In this document: one piece after another, positions 26,293 through 36,516 of the stretch
Numbering within the stretch: position 1 is the first letter of the stretch
Layout of the letters: each line of letters starts with the position of its first letter
Source of the DNA: an uncultured Anaerolineae bacterium
GTDB lineage: Bacteria; Chloroflexota; Anaerolineae; Promineifilales; Promineifilaceae
NCBI GenBank assembly: GCA_905479495.1
Contig: CAJQMR010000038.1
Location: 23,667-87,666 of the forward strand
Length of the DNA: 64,000 bases
Reading direction: 5' to 3'
Translations under genes and position numbers: made by a program
The notes under the pieces: model-generated
Told to the model about the DNA's origin: nothing
What the model saw: the letters and a program-made list of their open reading frames with translations, nothing else
The model's database searches: none

Positions 26293-26364
26293 GTAATTCG
26301 GTAATTAAGTAATTGGGTAATTGACAGACAGCCCAATTACTCAGTTACCCAATTACCCAATTAC
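26293..26364. repeat. AATTACCCAATTAC dyad, family B copy 2
   Basis: GTAATTCGGTAATTAAG... (26293-26323) pairs imperfectly with ...CAGTTACCCAATTACCC (26334-26364), about 31-base arms with a 10-base loop. It sits between the aminomutase stop and the IclR start, and the right arm abuts the IclR ATG, so it may also influence translation of that gene. Confidence 0.7.
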
Positions 26365-26370
26365 TTATCA

Positions 26371-27156
26371 ATGACCAACAAAACGCAGCCATATCCAGGT
26401 ACCCAATCTGTTCTGCGGGCGATGTCGCTTCTGAAGGCATTTGACGATGAGCGATGTGAATGGGGGCTGGCTGATTTGGCGCAAGAAGTTGGGCTAAATA
26501 AAACAACGACTTTCCGCTTGCTCACTGCTTTGGAAAGTGAGGGCATGGTAGCGCGACGGCCGTTTGCCGAAACGTATATCCTGGGGCCAGAGATTGTGGT
26601 GCTGGGTGGCCGCGCCTTACGCAGCAACGACCTGCGCTCGCTGGCCAAGCCTGAGCTGGAGAAAATGGCCGCTGCCTCTGGTGAAACAGCCACATTGGAG
26701 ATCATTTCTGATGAGGATTCTGTGCTGATTATTGATGAGGTGATTGGCAATCACCTGGTGGGCAGTTCACAGTCATTGGGGACGCGCTGGCCGATGGTGG
26801 CTACGTCTACCGGGATTGCGATGCTGGCTCATTTGCCGGAGGCGCGGGTGGAGGCGATTTTAGCCAAGCCGCTGGTAGCGCTGACGGCTAAGAGTGTGAC
26901 GGATACGGCCGTACTTCGCCAGGAACTCGCGCAAACCCGCCAGCGCGGCTATTCATTTTTACAGGAGTGGCTAGAAGAAGGGCTTGTGGTTGTTGGTGCC
27001 CCACTGTTCAATCATGATGGCCAGGTGATTGCGGCTATCAGCCTGGGTGCCCCGGCGAATCGCTTCCCCCTGGCGCGTGAGCCAGAAATGGGGCAGTTGG
27101 TGAAGGAAACAGCCCAGCGCATCTCAGCCAAGCTGGGCTGGGAACAAGATAGTTAA
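26371..27156 (+). CDS. IclR-family transcriptional regulator
   Basis: 261 aa. N-terminal winged helix-turn-helix (SVLRAMSLLKAFDDERCEWGL... followed by LADLAQEVGLNKTTTFRLL) at about residues 12-75, then the IclR effector domain with SGETATLEIISDEDSVLIIDEV and AISLGAPANRFPLARE. These repress or activate catabolic operons in response to small ligands. It follows the aminomutase gene and may control it or act elsewhere. No clear Shine-Dalgarno is visible, because the start is embedded at the end of an AATTACCC dyad. Confidence 0.92.
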   Translation: MTNKTQPYPGTQSVLRAMSLLKAFDDERCEWGLADLAQEVGLNKTTTFRLLTALESEGMVARRPFAETYILGPEIVVLGGRALRSNDLRSLAKPELEKMAAASGETATLEIISDEDSVLIIDEVIGNHLVGSSQSLGTRWPMVATSTGIAMLAHLPEARVEAILAKPLVALTAKSVTDTAVLRQELAQTRQRGYSFLQEWLEEGLVVVGAPLFNHDGQVIAAISLGAPANRFPLAREPEMGQLVKETAQRISAKLGWEQDS

Positions 27157-27328
27157 TCAGTTGAGGCTTTCTTAGAAATGCGCCAGATTTTTCTGTTTGG
27201 TTATTTGATTTGTCACTGCGCAAATCCTTTCTAGGGAATGATGTACAAGGAACAGAGCCGGGGCGAATAGCCGGGCAAGCAGATGTTAAATAGTCGATGA
27301 ATTCCGGCTGACAAACGGGCAGTTTGTG

Positions 27329-27334
27329 TATAAT
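27329..27334 (+). promoter_or_regulatory. Candidate -10 box placed for a leaderless transcript
   Basis: A consensus TATAAT at 27329-27334 lies seven bases before the ATG at 27342, with a CTGACA-like -35 15 bp upstream of it. Transcription would begin about at the start codon. If correct, the LON-domain gene is translated without a leader; alternative ATG or GTG codons at 27324 and 27333 would fall on the promoter itself. Confidence 0.4.
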
Positions 27335-27341
27335 GAACGGT

Positions 27342-27977
27342 ATGGAAATTCCCTTGTTTCCCCTCAATACCGTTCTTTTCCCCGGCTGGCCGATGCCGTT
27401 GCACATTTTTGAGCCGCGCTATCTGGCCATGGTGCGTTACTGTACAGAAGAAAAATCTCCTTTCGGTATTTTGCTTATTAAGCAAGGCCAGGCTGAAGGG
27501 GATGCTATTCCCCATGATGTTGGTTGTATGGTTAATATCACTCAGATGGAGCAGTTGGAAGACGGCCGTTTACTGATCATGACTATTGGGCAAGAGCGGT
27601 TTCGGGTCTTGTCGCTAAAACGTGACAAACCTTACCTGGTAGGGGAGGTGGAGCGGCTGCCTTACTTGCCCGAGAAAACGGAACCGTTGCAGGCCGCCGC
27701 CAACGATTTACATCCGCTGGTGTTGAGTTATCTCACGACCCTGACGGCACTAGCCGACAACATAGAATTTGATCCCACACAGGTGCCCACGGAGCCAGAG
27801 GCGCTTAATAACATGGCCGCGTCGCTGCTGCAAATCTCTTTGGAGACGAAGCAGTCGTTGCTGGAAGCCAAAAAAGTGTCTAACTCCCTCAACTTTCTCA
27901 CCAATCAATATCGCCGTGAGATTGATCTGCTTAAGCGGTTTCCCCAGCAAGACATGGGTAATTTCTCAGTCAATTGA
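27342..27977 (+). CDS. LON substrate-binding (PUA-like) domain protein
   Basis: 211 aa, stand-alone N-terminal domain of Lon protease (ASCH/PUA-like fold). Typical beginning MEIPLFPLNTVLFPGWPMPLHIFEPRYLAMV, then FGILLIKQG, DGRLLIMTIGQERFRVL and a helical C-terminus ending in an ILNFLTNQYRREIDLLKR-like coiled segment. No ATPase or protease domain follows. Such proteins occur widely and their role is poorly known. The ATG at 27342 gives the typical family start. Confidence 0.9.
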   Translation: MEIPLFPLNTVLFPGWPMPLHIFEPRYLAMVRYCTEEKSPFGILLIKQGQAEGDAIPHDVGCMVNITQMEQLEDGRLLIMTIGQERFRVLSLKRDKPYLVGEVERLPYLPEKTEPLQAAANDLHPLVLSYLTTLTALADNIEFDPTQVPTEPEALNNMAASLLQISLETKQSLLEAKKVSNSLNFLTNQYRREIDLLKRFPQQDMGNFSVN

Positions 27978-27981
27978 TGCT

Positions 27982-28043
27982 CCTATTTCCCCGGAAGCCC
28001 TCAAAATGGACAATGTGTGAACCGAAGTTTCCGGGGAAATAGG
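27982..28043. terminator. Dyad element, family A copy 3 (TTTCCCCGGAA)
   Basis: CCTATTTCCCCGGAA (27982-27996) pairs perfectly with TTCCGGGGAAATAGG (28029-28043), with a 32-base loop, between the convergent LON-domain gene and lipoprotein gene. It shares the TTTCCCCGGAA core with copies at 5.7 and 12.5 kb. Confidence 0.7.
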
Positions 28044-28053
28044 CTTTAATTGC

Positions 28054-28776
28054 TTAACGACCCACTTGCACCGTAATTTCGCCAATGCCGCCACTAATAT
28101 CAAATGTAATGTCTACTTCAGATTCACCATAAGCTGCGTTGGTATAAACGTTGGAATCCCCCTCTTTTTGCAGCCCATTCACAACCAAAGAACCGATGCC
28201 TGTGTCTGCTTCCAGGCGCAGCCCGACATTTTCCGGTAGATAGACGGTGGTGGAGCCTACGCCGCCGTTGATGCGCACATCAAAACTTTCTTGCCATTTT
28301 CCAGTGAGATCAATTGTTGTTTCTCCCACACCCGTATCCACAACCAGGCTTTGCAAGTTCAGGCCACGCAGGTTCAGGTTGCTTTCACCAACACCCAAAT
28401 CAATATTCATATCCATGGGAATGTCATTGGTTAAAATAACTGACCAACGATACTTAATGTCATCATCGGGAATACCGTTGATTTCACCTTGTGGCTGGGA
28501 CACGGTGAGCTCGCCACGGGAGCCACGCTGTTCAAAAAGAACTTCTGGTCGCCAATCTTCAATGTTGTAAGTAAATTCGGCATCCATTAAATTTGCGGAG
28601 CCGCTGGCAATATCCAGCTCGCCAACGCCCATATTTAAGTCTACCAGTACCGAGTCAATGTCCCCTAACTCTACAGTTTGATTGTCAGTTAATGTGGGTC
28701 CAACAGCCACGCGATTGATGCAGCCAATGAGCAAAAACAGCAAGGGGAGCATCATTATAGTTTTAAATTGTTTCAT
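28054..28776 (-). CDS. Toast-rack/LiaF-like adhesin-type lipoprotein
   Basis: 240 aa. Signal peptide with lipobox LLFLLIGC, then a beta-rich protein with recurring 'D-x-G-V/I-G' strand motifs (LNMGVGELDI, LGVGESNLNL, TGVGETTIDL, NGGVGSTTVYL, TGIGSLVV, GGIGEITVQV) spaced about 20-25 residues apart. This is the pattern of the toast-rack/DUF4097-like beta-helix domain found in LiaF-like envelope proteins. It is probably exposed on the membrane surface. The function is unknown. It is convergent with the LON gene. Confidence 0.8.
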   Translation of the reverse strand: MKQFKTIMMLPLLFLLIGCINRVAVGPTLTDNQTVELGDIDSVLVDLNMGVGELDIASGSANLMDAEFTYNIEDWRPEVLFEQRGSRGELTVSQPQGEINGIPDDDIKYRWSVILTNDIPMDMNIDLGVGESNLNLRGLNLQSLVVDTGVGETTIDLTGKWQESFDVRINGGVGSTTVYLPENVGLRLEADTGIGSLVVNGLQKEGDSNVYTNAAYGESEVDITFDISGGIGEITVQVGR

Positions 28777-28930
28777 TTTGTCACCTCAAGAAGTTATTAT
28801 TTTGGTCAGGCATATTTGCCTTCAGTCGTGTAGCACTGTACGGTGACAAAGAGGCAAAGTTGTAGGACACAGTGGGAAGGTTTTGAATGAGTGGCGCTGG
28901 TTTTGCTGCCTGGTACCAGAGAAGGAAGAC

Positions 28931-28963
28931 AAAAAGGCTGACCCAATTTGGTCAGCCTTTTTT
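28931..28963. terminator. Rho-independent terminator, bidirectional
   Basis: AAAAAGGCTGACC-CAATTT-GGTCAGCCTTTTTT forms an 8-bp GC-rich stem flanked by A- and T-runs. It lies 30 bp downstream of the M32 carboxypeptidase stop on the minus strand. Confidence 0.9.
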
Positions 28964-28993
28964 AGAGGATGCGGTTGACGACACGCCTGTGAT

Positions 28994-30517
<1,524 letters not shown>

Positions 30518-30716
30518 TAGATTAGCGTTGATCCCGTTAACTTAAAAACGAAGCTAACGATTCAGCTGCGACGCACTGCCCTGGCGTGAAGTGCAACAAA
30601 ATTCGCTAAGAAAGTATATCGCACTGCTGAGGTTTGATTTGGGAACGACGCTAAACGACTCGATTGTTAGATGACTACCTAATGGGGGAAATCGTACCCC
30701 ACAATTAGCAGAAAAG

Positions 30717-31478
30717 CTAACTGCGGGGGCGGTATTTTTGCTCGATGCGCAAGATGGTGAAGCGACCGATGATGTAGACGGCCGTTACCAGCAAAGCCAG
30801 CAGCACCCAGACCGTATTCGAAAGTTCCAGTCCATGTGAACCGATCAACGTCAGTAGCAGCACGCTGGGGAAACGCCCCAAAAAGTTAGCGGCTAAAAAC
30901 TTCCTGGGGGAAATGCCGGTGAGCCCGGCCACAAAGTTCATGATGTCTGTGGGAAAAACCGGCAGCACAAAAGCAATGGTGAAAAATAAAAACCCCTGCT
31001 TCTCTGCAATGGTTTCCCATTTCTCAATGGTTTCTCTGGGGGCCAGGCGATGAACAATCGGCCGTCCGGCCCAGCGCGCCAGCAAAAAGCCCAGTTGGCT
31101 AGCCGACACCACGCACACAATATTAAACAGCAGCCCCAAGGGAAACCCGTAAATATAACCACCGGCAATGACAAAGACGTGTCCAGGAATAAAAGCGACA
31201 ATGACTTGCAATACTTGGAGGAAAGCCAGAACCAAGGGAGCCAGCGCCCCATAACTTTGCACGTAGTTGCTTACAAACTCCTGGTCGCTCAAAACGGCGA
31301 GCCATTCAGATAAGGATTGGCGCAGCAGCCAGGTGAGGATGGCAAGCATCACCACACTGCCTACCAGCAACCAGCGCTTGGTCGTGTTACTCAAGAGGGG
31401 GGAAGGTGGTGACGTGTAAGCTGATTTTAGCGTCCGCGGCTGTGGCGGTTTTGTTTTCTGATCGGTGATGGTAGACAT
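30717..31478 (-). CDS. TVP38/TMEM64 (SNARE-associated, DedA-like) membrane protein
   Basis: 253 aa, six or so transmembrane segments. The SNARE-associated domain is recognisable from FIPGHVFVIAGGYIYGFPLGLLFN and the later VLPVFPTDIMNFVAGLTGISPRKFLAANFLGR-like element (FPTDIMNFVAG) characteristic of TVP38/DedA. Relatives act as lipid scramblases or in membrane homeostasis. I prefer the second ATG (31478) with an AGGAAGAG ribosome site; 15 bases upstream is an alternative ATG without one. It stands alone. Confidence 0.88.
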   Translation of the reverse strand: MSTITDQKTKPPQPRTLKSAYTSPPSPLLSNTTKRWLLVGSVVMLAILTWLLRQSLSEWLAVLSDQEFVSNYVQSYGALAPLVLAFLQVLQVIVAFIPGHVFVIAGGYIYGFPLGLLFNIVCVVSASQLGFLLARWAGRPIVHRLAPRETIEKWETIAEKQGFLFFTIAFVLPVFPTDIMNFVAGLTGISPRKFLAANFLGRFPSVLLLTLIGSHGLELSNTVWVLLALLVTAVYIIGRFTILRIEQKYRPRS

Positions 31479-31682
31479 ACTCTCTTCCTGCATGTGGGGA
31501 ACTGCTGACGGCTATTGTGATTGCCCAACACAGAAAACCCCTCATGCCTTAGCTGATTGTCGTTCAATTAAAATGAAGATGCCTTGAACGCACGCAGCCT
31601 TTACGCAAGCAACAATAAATCGTTGCTAACCTGGCAATGATCCTACCTGTTCTGGGATTTAAGAGCAAATGTGCCCAGCGTT

Positions 31683-32570
31683 TTAAGTGTCTTTTTTGAG
31701 GGGAGCCCCTAAGAAGAAGCGGATAGCATTGGGCAGCCGGTAAGCCCAGGCCTCTTCATTATGCCCGCCACCAACGTCTTCCACGTGGAGCAGATTGCGC
31801 GTTGGCCGATACCCTTTCTGCGCCAGGATGCGTTTCATGCGGCGTACACGGCCGTAATAACGGCGAGAGCGGCTGCGCAAGATGGTCTGGTCGGGCCAAT
31901 GCCCCCCCATCTCCCGTGTGCCTGCATCCAGGTAGATCTTCCCTTGTTGAAAGGGCGCGTGTTCGACATAGTCAAAAATGGCCCGATTGGCAAACCAGAG
32001 GGAGGGGCTCATGACGCCAGCAAAACCAAAGACGGCCGGAAAGCGAAAAAAACCGTAGAGGCTAATCAGCCCCCCCATGGACGAACCAGAGATGCCTGTA
32101 TTACGCTTGTTAGGCAGGGTGCGAAAGGCACTGTCTACCAGTGGCTTGAGGGTGTGGACAATGAAGTTTAAATAGGCCTCGCCTTTGCCGCCGCCATATG
32201 TTTTGTCTACAAATGGACTGTACTCAGCCAGACGCTCCTTGCCCATACTGGGGATGCCCACCACAATAGCTTCTAGATGTTCTTCGGCGCTGAGCTTTTC
32301 CATCGTTTCATCAACATACCATTCACCCGTGTAGCTGGTTGCTTCATCAAAAAGATTGTAGCCATCATGCATGTAGAGAACCGGATAATGGTTTTGGCTG
32401 TCGGCATAGGATGGGGGAAGGTAAATGAGGATATCTCGCTGGTTGTCGAGTTGGGGGCTGTAAACATTCTGGGCAATTTGGATGTTGCCACTGACGGTAT
32501 GGCGATGACGTTCGTAGTAAATATCGTGGTAAGGACGCCATTCAACTTTTGGTAGTTGCGTTGCTTGCAA
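31683..32570 (-). CDS. Putative esterase (enterochelin-esterase/esterase D-like alpha/beta hydrolase)
   Basis: 295 aa, cytosolic-looking serine hydrolase of the PF00756-like group. The nucleophile elbow GISGSSMGGLIS and the catalytic histidine in DVGGGHNEEAW support the fold; YLPPSY and VLYMHDGYNLF mark the early strands. It would cleave ester bonds of an unidentified substrate; enterochelin should not be assumed, as no siderophore genes are near. It sits alone between TVP38 and DUF1992. Confidence 0.85.
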   Translation of the reverse strand: MQATQLPKVEWRPYHDIYYERHRHTVSGNIQIAQNVYSPQLDNQRDILIYLPPSYADSQNHYPVLYMHDGYNLFDEATSYTGEWYVDETMEKLSAEEHLEAIVVGIPSMGKERLAEYSPFVDKTYGGGKGEAYLNFIVHTLKPLVDSAFRTLPNKRNTGISGSSMGGLISLYGFFRFPAVFGFAGVMSPSLWFANRAIFDYVEHAPFQQGKIYLDAGTREMGGHWPDQTILRSRSRRYYGRVRRMKRILAQKGYRPTRNLLHVEDVGGGHNEEAWAYRLPNAIRFFLGAPLKKDT

Positions 32571-32817
32571 ATTCTGTCTCCAATCTTTGTTACGTTAATT
32601 GTCTCTTTTTTTGTTTTGCTGTCCACTTATCATTTGTTTTGGTGCAGCGCGTTAAAAAGTGTGAAAATCATCACGAATTGGCTATTATGCCTTTTCTAGC
32701 TTGCAAAAATGCTTATAATCCCTAGCAAAATTATTTCTTCTTGAGTAAAAGCGGGCGCATCCGATTTTCTTGATTTCATGGGCATTCCCGCTGCTACGCT
32801 GTGGAGGGCGGTAACTC

Positions 32818-33342
32818 ATGGAAAAGAAAGACGAATCCACTGTAGATAGCCCGGTTGATTTAGCTGACTATCGAACGCGTTTGCGCTACGAGCGGCAGGA
32901 GCTGATCGATGAATTGATTCAGGAGGGGATGGCGAATGGGCATTTTGATAATTTGCCTGGTAAGGGGAAGCCACTAAACCTGAACAAAAATCCATATGCC
33001 GCAGACATGGAATTGGCTAATGAGCTGCTAAAAGAAAATGATTTACCACCCGTCTGGATTTTGCAGCGGAATGAGATTTTAGCGAAGACGGCCAAGATCC
33101 GGACAGATATTGTGCGCCAGTGGGCCTGGCATGAGCGTGAGTTTCGCATTGCCATAGCCGATAAAGGCCGTCTCACGATCCGCTGGGATGATTATTGTCT
33201 GAAGTGGAAAAGTGAAATTGGGGAGCTCAACAAGGCAATTGACGCGTTTAATTTAAAACGGCCGTTTGACCACCTGGAAATCTTCAAATTGAATTTGGAA
33301 AGTGAACTCAAGCGAGCTGGTGCCCCACGCTGGCTGCGTTAA
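32818..33342 (+). CDS. DUF1992 (DnaJ-homologue subfamily C member 28-like) protein
   Basis: 174 aa. The conserved DUF1992 segment is RQELIDELIQEGMANGHFDNLPGKGKPLNLNKNPYA, followed by LANELLKENDLPPVWILQRNEI and a charged helical C-terminus (HEREFRIAIADKGRL). The family is soluble and its function is not established; the eukaryotic homologue carries a DnaJ domain that is absent here. GGAGGG lies before the ATG. Confidence 0.9.
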   Translation: MEKKDESTVDSPVDLADYRTRLRYERQELIDELIQEGMANGHFDNLPGKGKPLNLNKNPYAADMELANELLKENDLPPVWILQRNEILAKTAKIRTDIVRQWAWHEREFRIAIADKGRLTIRWDDYCLKWKSEIGELNKAIDAFNLKRPFDHLEIFKLNLESELKRAGAPRWLR

Positions 33343-33716
33343 GCATTGATACGGCCGTTTTTGGCAAACAGCATCACGCTTAAATTGGTTTTGTTTTGGA
33401 ATTGTTCGCGGAGCCGCCAGGAAGATAAAAGCGCCTAAAATAGCCATAAAAACCTTTCAGATAACAGTATTTTCCTCCTGCCACACCACCTAAACTGATC
33501 CAACTCTGGTAATTCAAAGCATCCCTTGCAGCAAGGGCCTTTACGCGGCCTGATTTTTACTGCTTGCGGCGCACCATGTGGTAACTTTTCAAAACATTGA
33601 CAAAACATAGACATATACTGTATAATCCCTTCGATACTTTTCGAAAGTTCGTAATTTGCTCAACTTAAAACTGTATCAGGAACAGGAAGAGAGCTGGCTC
33701 GCTTGGATTTAGAAAA
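33343..33716. other. Intergenic region upstream of sigma factor
   Basis: About 370 bases without a gene. It carries one ACGGCCGT palindrome near 33352, then an undistinguished stretch, and a strong sigma-70-type promoter (33597-33626) serving the sigma factor gene. Confidence 0.5.
33597..33626 (+). promoter_or_regulatory. Sigma-70-type promoter of the sigma-factor gene
   Basis: TTGACA (33597-33602) and TATAAT (33621-33626), both consensus, separated by 18 bp, about 90 bp upstream of the sigma-factor start. The best promoter match I see in the window. Confidence 0.7.
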
Positions 33717-34706
33717 GTGGCCAAAAAGGAAAACGCCGTGACAACGATGACCAATTCAGACAATGACCTGTATTCAGCGAATACAACTGGTGTTGGAGAA
33801 CCCGCGACCTTTGATTTTTTGGGACAGTACCTGAAGGAGAGTCGGCGTACCGCTCTGTTAACGGCCAAAGAAGAGGTCATTTTGGCCGAACAAATTGCAG
33901 CTGGCCGGGAGGCAGACGAAAAGCTTAAAGCCCATCTCCCATCTGAAGAGCGTCAATATTGGCTCTGCATAAAAGAGCGTGAGGCAGAAGCACGCGTTAA
34001 CCTGGTGCAGGCCAACATGCGTCTGGTTATTAGCGTTGCCAAGAAATATCGTGGGCAGGGGCTGGACTTTCTGGATTTGATTCAGGAAGGGAATGTGGGG
34101 TTGCTAACGGCCGTTGACAAATTTGACCATACACTGGGCAATCGCTTCAGCACCTACGCCACCTGGTGGATTCGCCAATCGATGACCCGGGCCATTGCCA
34201 ACCACGGCCGTACCATTCGTATTCCGGCCAACAAAACGAGCAGCATTCGCCAACTTTACCTGGCCAAGCAAGAGCTAGAACAAGAATACGGCCGTCCCCC
34301 GCGCCCGGAAGAGTTGGCCGAACACACCGGCATGACGCCTGAACGTGTACGCCTGCTCTTGCGCATCACCATGCCGCTGCTTTCCTTGGAGCAGCCCGCC
34401 GGGCCAGAACCAGATACCGAACTGGGCGCCTTTGTTGAAGACGATTTATCACCCCAGCCCAACGATGCCGTGGCCGAAAAGCTGCTCAATGAGCGCATCG
34501 ACCGGCTGCTGGATCATCTGACACCCCGTGAAACAAGCGTACTTTGCCTGCGCTACGGGTTGCGCGGTCATGAATCACACACGCTTAAAGAAGTGGGCAA
34601 GATGTTCGATTTGTCGCGGGAACGCATTCGTCAAATTGAAAAGACGGCCCTGAAGAAGCTGCGCCAACCTCAATACGGTGCAGATTTGCACCATTACCTG
34701 AACTAA
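33717..34706 (+). CDS. Sigma-70-family RNA polymerase sigma factor (group 2-like)
   Basis: 329 aa. Regions 1.2 (FLGQYLKESRRTALLTAKEEVILAEQIAAG), 2.1-2.4 (LVQANMRLVISVAKKYRGQG, YATWWIRQSMTRAIANHGRTIRIP), 3 (EYGRPPRPEELAEHTGMTPERV) and 4.2 (TLKEVGKMFDLSRERIRQIEKTALKKLR) are all intact. It lacks the long acidic region 1.1 of a primary RpoD, so a non-primary (group 2, SigB/HrdB-like) role is likely, although Chloroflexota primary factors can be short. The GTG at 33717 is uncertain; ATG 33747 is another option. A good promoter precedes it and a GTGCGACGCACTT hairpin follows. Confidence 0.93.
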   Translation: MAKKENAVTTMTNSDNDLYSANTTGVGEPATFDFLGQYLKESRRTALLTAKEEVILAEQIAAGREADEKLKAHLPSEERQYWLCIKEREAEARVNLVQANMRLVISVAKKYRGQGLDFLDLIQEGNVGLLTAVDKFDHTLGNRFSTYATWWIRQSMTRAIANHGRTIRIPANKTSSIRQLYLAKQELEQEYGRPPRPEELAEHTGMTPERVRLLLRITMPLLSLEQPAGPEPDTELGAFVEDDLSPQPNDAVAEKLLNERIDRLLDHLTPRETSVLCLRYGLRGHESHTLKEVGKMFDLSRERIRQIEKTALKKLRQPQYGADLHHYLN

Positions 34707-34713
34707 CCTTGAG

Positions 34714-34743
34714 GTGCGACGCACTTTTGAAAGTGCGTCGCAC
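34714..34743. terminator. GTGCGACGCACTTT dyad, family C copy 1
   Basis: GTGCGACGCACTTT (34714-34727) followed by its reverse complement (34730-34743), in the gap between the convergent sigma factor and WS/DGAT genes. A second copy is at 55652. Confidence 0.75.
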
Positions 34744-34750
34744 TTGGGAT

Positions 34751-36328
34751 TTAGGGTTGGTGCATGTGGCAAAATGCCGAGCCTTCTTGCGCCCGGTTGC
34801 GGCACTGTTTGCCGCTTTTTGTAGTTGCCTGGCATTGAGTCGGCTGGGGGGAAACGGCCGTTTTCACGGGTTCTTGTTTCGCGGCAGACTTGGCTGCTTC
34901 AGCCGCTTCAATCGCTTTGGCATCCTCCACGAGGTCCATCAGCGCCTCGAACTGTTCGTAAAACCCTTCCATGATAATTTCTGGATCCGGCACCAGACCG
35001 ACATCGGTGACGATGCCCAGGTGCACTTTATTGGCATAGCTAATAATGCTAATGCCCAAAGACACGCGCCCAGACTGTGGCACCCAGAACATAATTTCAT
35101 CAATTTTTTGCCCGGCTAGATAAAGCGGCATTGGTGGGCCAGGAACATTGGTCATAACGGCCGTTGCTTTGGAGCCAAACAGCTTTACCAGCGTGCCCTG
35201 AAACTCCTGCGGCGACATGCCCATGGCGCTGAGAATGCCCAGAGCAACAGGCGCTTCTTTGGAATTCTTCAATTCCATCATCCGCTTGTTCACCTCGTGC
35301 AGCCGTTCCAACGGATCGCCAATGCCCACCGGCAATGACAAAAAGACGATGCCAAATTTGTTCCCCAGCTGCCCCATCTCTTGCGGCGTGCGCAGATTAA
35401 CGGGAACGGCCGCACGGAAGTTTAGCCCCTCCACATTGGCACCCTTTTTAAGCATATAATGGCGCAGACCGCCCGTCATGGCCGAAACCAATACATCATT
35501 GACGGTGCCGCCAGTGATATTTTTGATCGTTTTCACGTCGCGCAAGGAAAGCGGTTTAGACCAGGCAGCGCGTTTGGCGACCCCCAGCTCCCCTTTAAAT
35601 ATCGTTTTAGGATCGGGCGAACGGAGGAAAAGACGACCAGCCGCAAAAGCGGTGTCGGTGCCTTTGAGCGCCAGTTCCATGGCGTGTGCCGGATTTACCA
35701 GCGCTTCCAACCCTTCTGAGGCCATTTTGCTGGTAGTCTCCCACACTGTACCAACCGTTTTTGCCCCTTGCTGCAGCAGTGTGTTTAAAGCATGGCTCAT
35801 GCCGTCATCCTCATCATCTTCAGCTTGACCAAAGCCGCTGCCGGTAGGTGGGGGCACATCAGGTACCATGTCTGTGAGGGAGAGCAGGACAAAGACCAGC
35901 GCCATGCCATCGGCAATGCAGTGATGCAGCCGACACATGATAGCGCAGCCTTCCCCATAATTTTCAATGAGGTGAAACTGCCATAGGGGTTTAGAGAAAT
36001 CGAGCGGCGTGCTCATCAAATCGCTCACCATTTCTTGCAGGGCGGCTTTGTCGCCCGGAGAAGGCAGCGCCACCCGGTGCAAATGGGCATTCAGATTAAA
36101 CGTTGGGTCTATTTCCCAATACGATGGGCTAAATGGCAGTCGTGACTGCACCACACGCATGCGAAACCGATCGAAGGCCAATAGTTTATGCTCGATGATG
36201 GCTTTGTAATGGTCAAAATCGATCATCTTTTTGAAGGTAAGAATGCCCGATACCATCATCAAATTGGTGGGATCTTCCATGCGCAGCCAGGCTGCATCGA
36301 CAGTGCTTAGCGGGTGGGATTTAGACAT
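34751..36328 (-). CDS. Wax-ester synthase/diacylglycerol acyltransferase (WS/DGAT), with C-terminal Cys/His motif
   Basis: 525 aa. Bifunctional WS/DGAT acyltransferases make wax esters or triacylglycerol from acyl-CoA. The condensing-type active site HHCIADG is at residues 135-141 (His135, His136, Asp140, Gly141), followed by NDVLVSAMTGGLRHYML and NVPGPPMPLYLAGQKI, standard family blocks. After an Ala/Glu-rich linker the protein ends with an added small motif in which Cys499, Cys509, Cys520 and His523 are spaced C-x9-C-x10-C-x2-H with CQATTKSGKQC, unlike known WS/DGATs. ATG start with CGGCCGTCTCC upstream on the coding strand; no strong Shine-Dalgarno seen. Confidence 0.9.
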   Translation of the reverse strand: MSKSHPLSTVDAAWLRMEDPTNLMMVSGILTFKKMIDFDHYKAIIEHKLLAFDRFRMRVVQSRLPFSPSYWEIDPTFNLNAHLHRVALPSPGDKAALQEMVSDLMSTPLDFSKPLWQFHLIENYGEGCAIMCRLHHCIADGMALVFVLLSLTDMVPDVPPPTGSGFGQAEDDEDDGMSHALNTLLQQGAKTVGTVWETTSKMASEGLEALVNPAHAMELALKGTDTAFAAGRLFLRSPDPKTIFKGELGVAKRAAWSKPLSLRDVKTIKNITGGTVNDVLVSAMTGGLRHYMLKKGANVEGLNFRAAVPVNLRTPQEMGQLGNKFGIVFLSLPVGIGDPLERLHEVNKRMMELKNSKEAPVALGILSAMGMSPQEFQGTLVKLFGSKATAVMTNVPGPPMPLYLAGQKIDEIMFWVPQSGRVSLGISIISYANKVHLGIVTDVGLVPDPEIIMEGFYEQFEALMDLVEDAKAIEAAEAAKSAAKQEPVKTAVSPQPTQCQATTKSGKQCRNRAQEGSAFCHMHQP

Positions 36329-36516
36329 ACGGCCGTCTCCTTAAGAAAACACAACGCAGAGAAATGAAGGACTGATATCATACTTAGATGCTGAATTATA
36401 CAGATGGACAATCGGTTCCTTTCAGTATAACTCAGCCAGAGGTGACTGACCATATCCTACTGTCTGTAAACCGGATTATTGTTGATAGCCGTGTCGTTTT
36501 TGTAAAATCATCTACT

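Noticed and set aside
15874..26364. CRISPR arrays among the AATTACCC repeats
   Set aside because: The repeats are inverted-repeat pairs, not evenly spaced direct repeats with unique spacers, and no cas genes are present.
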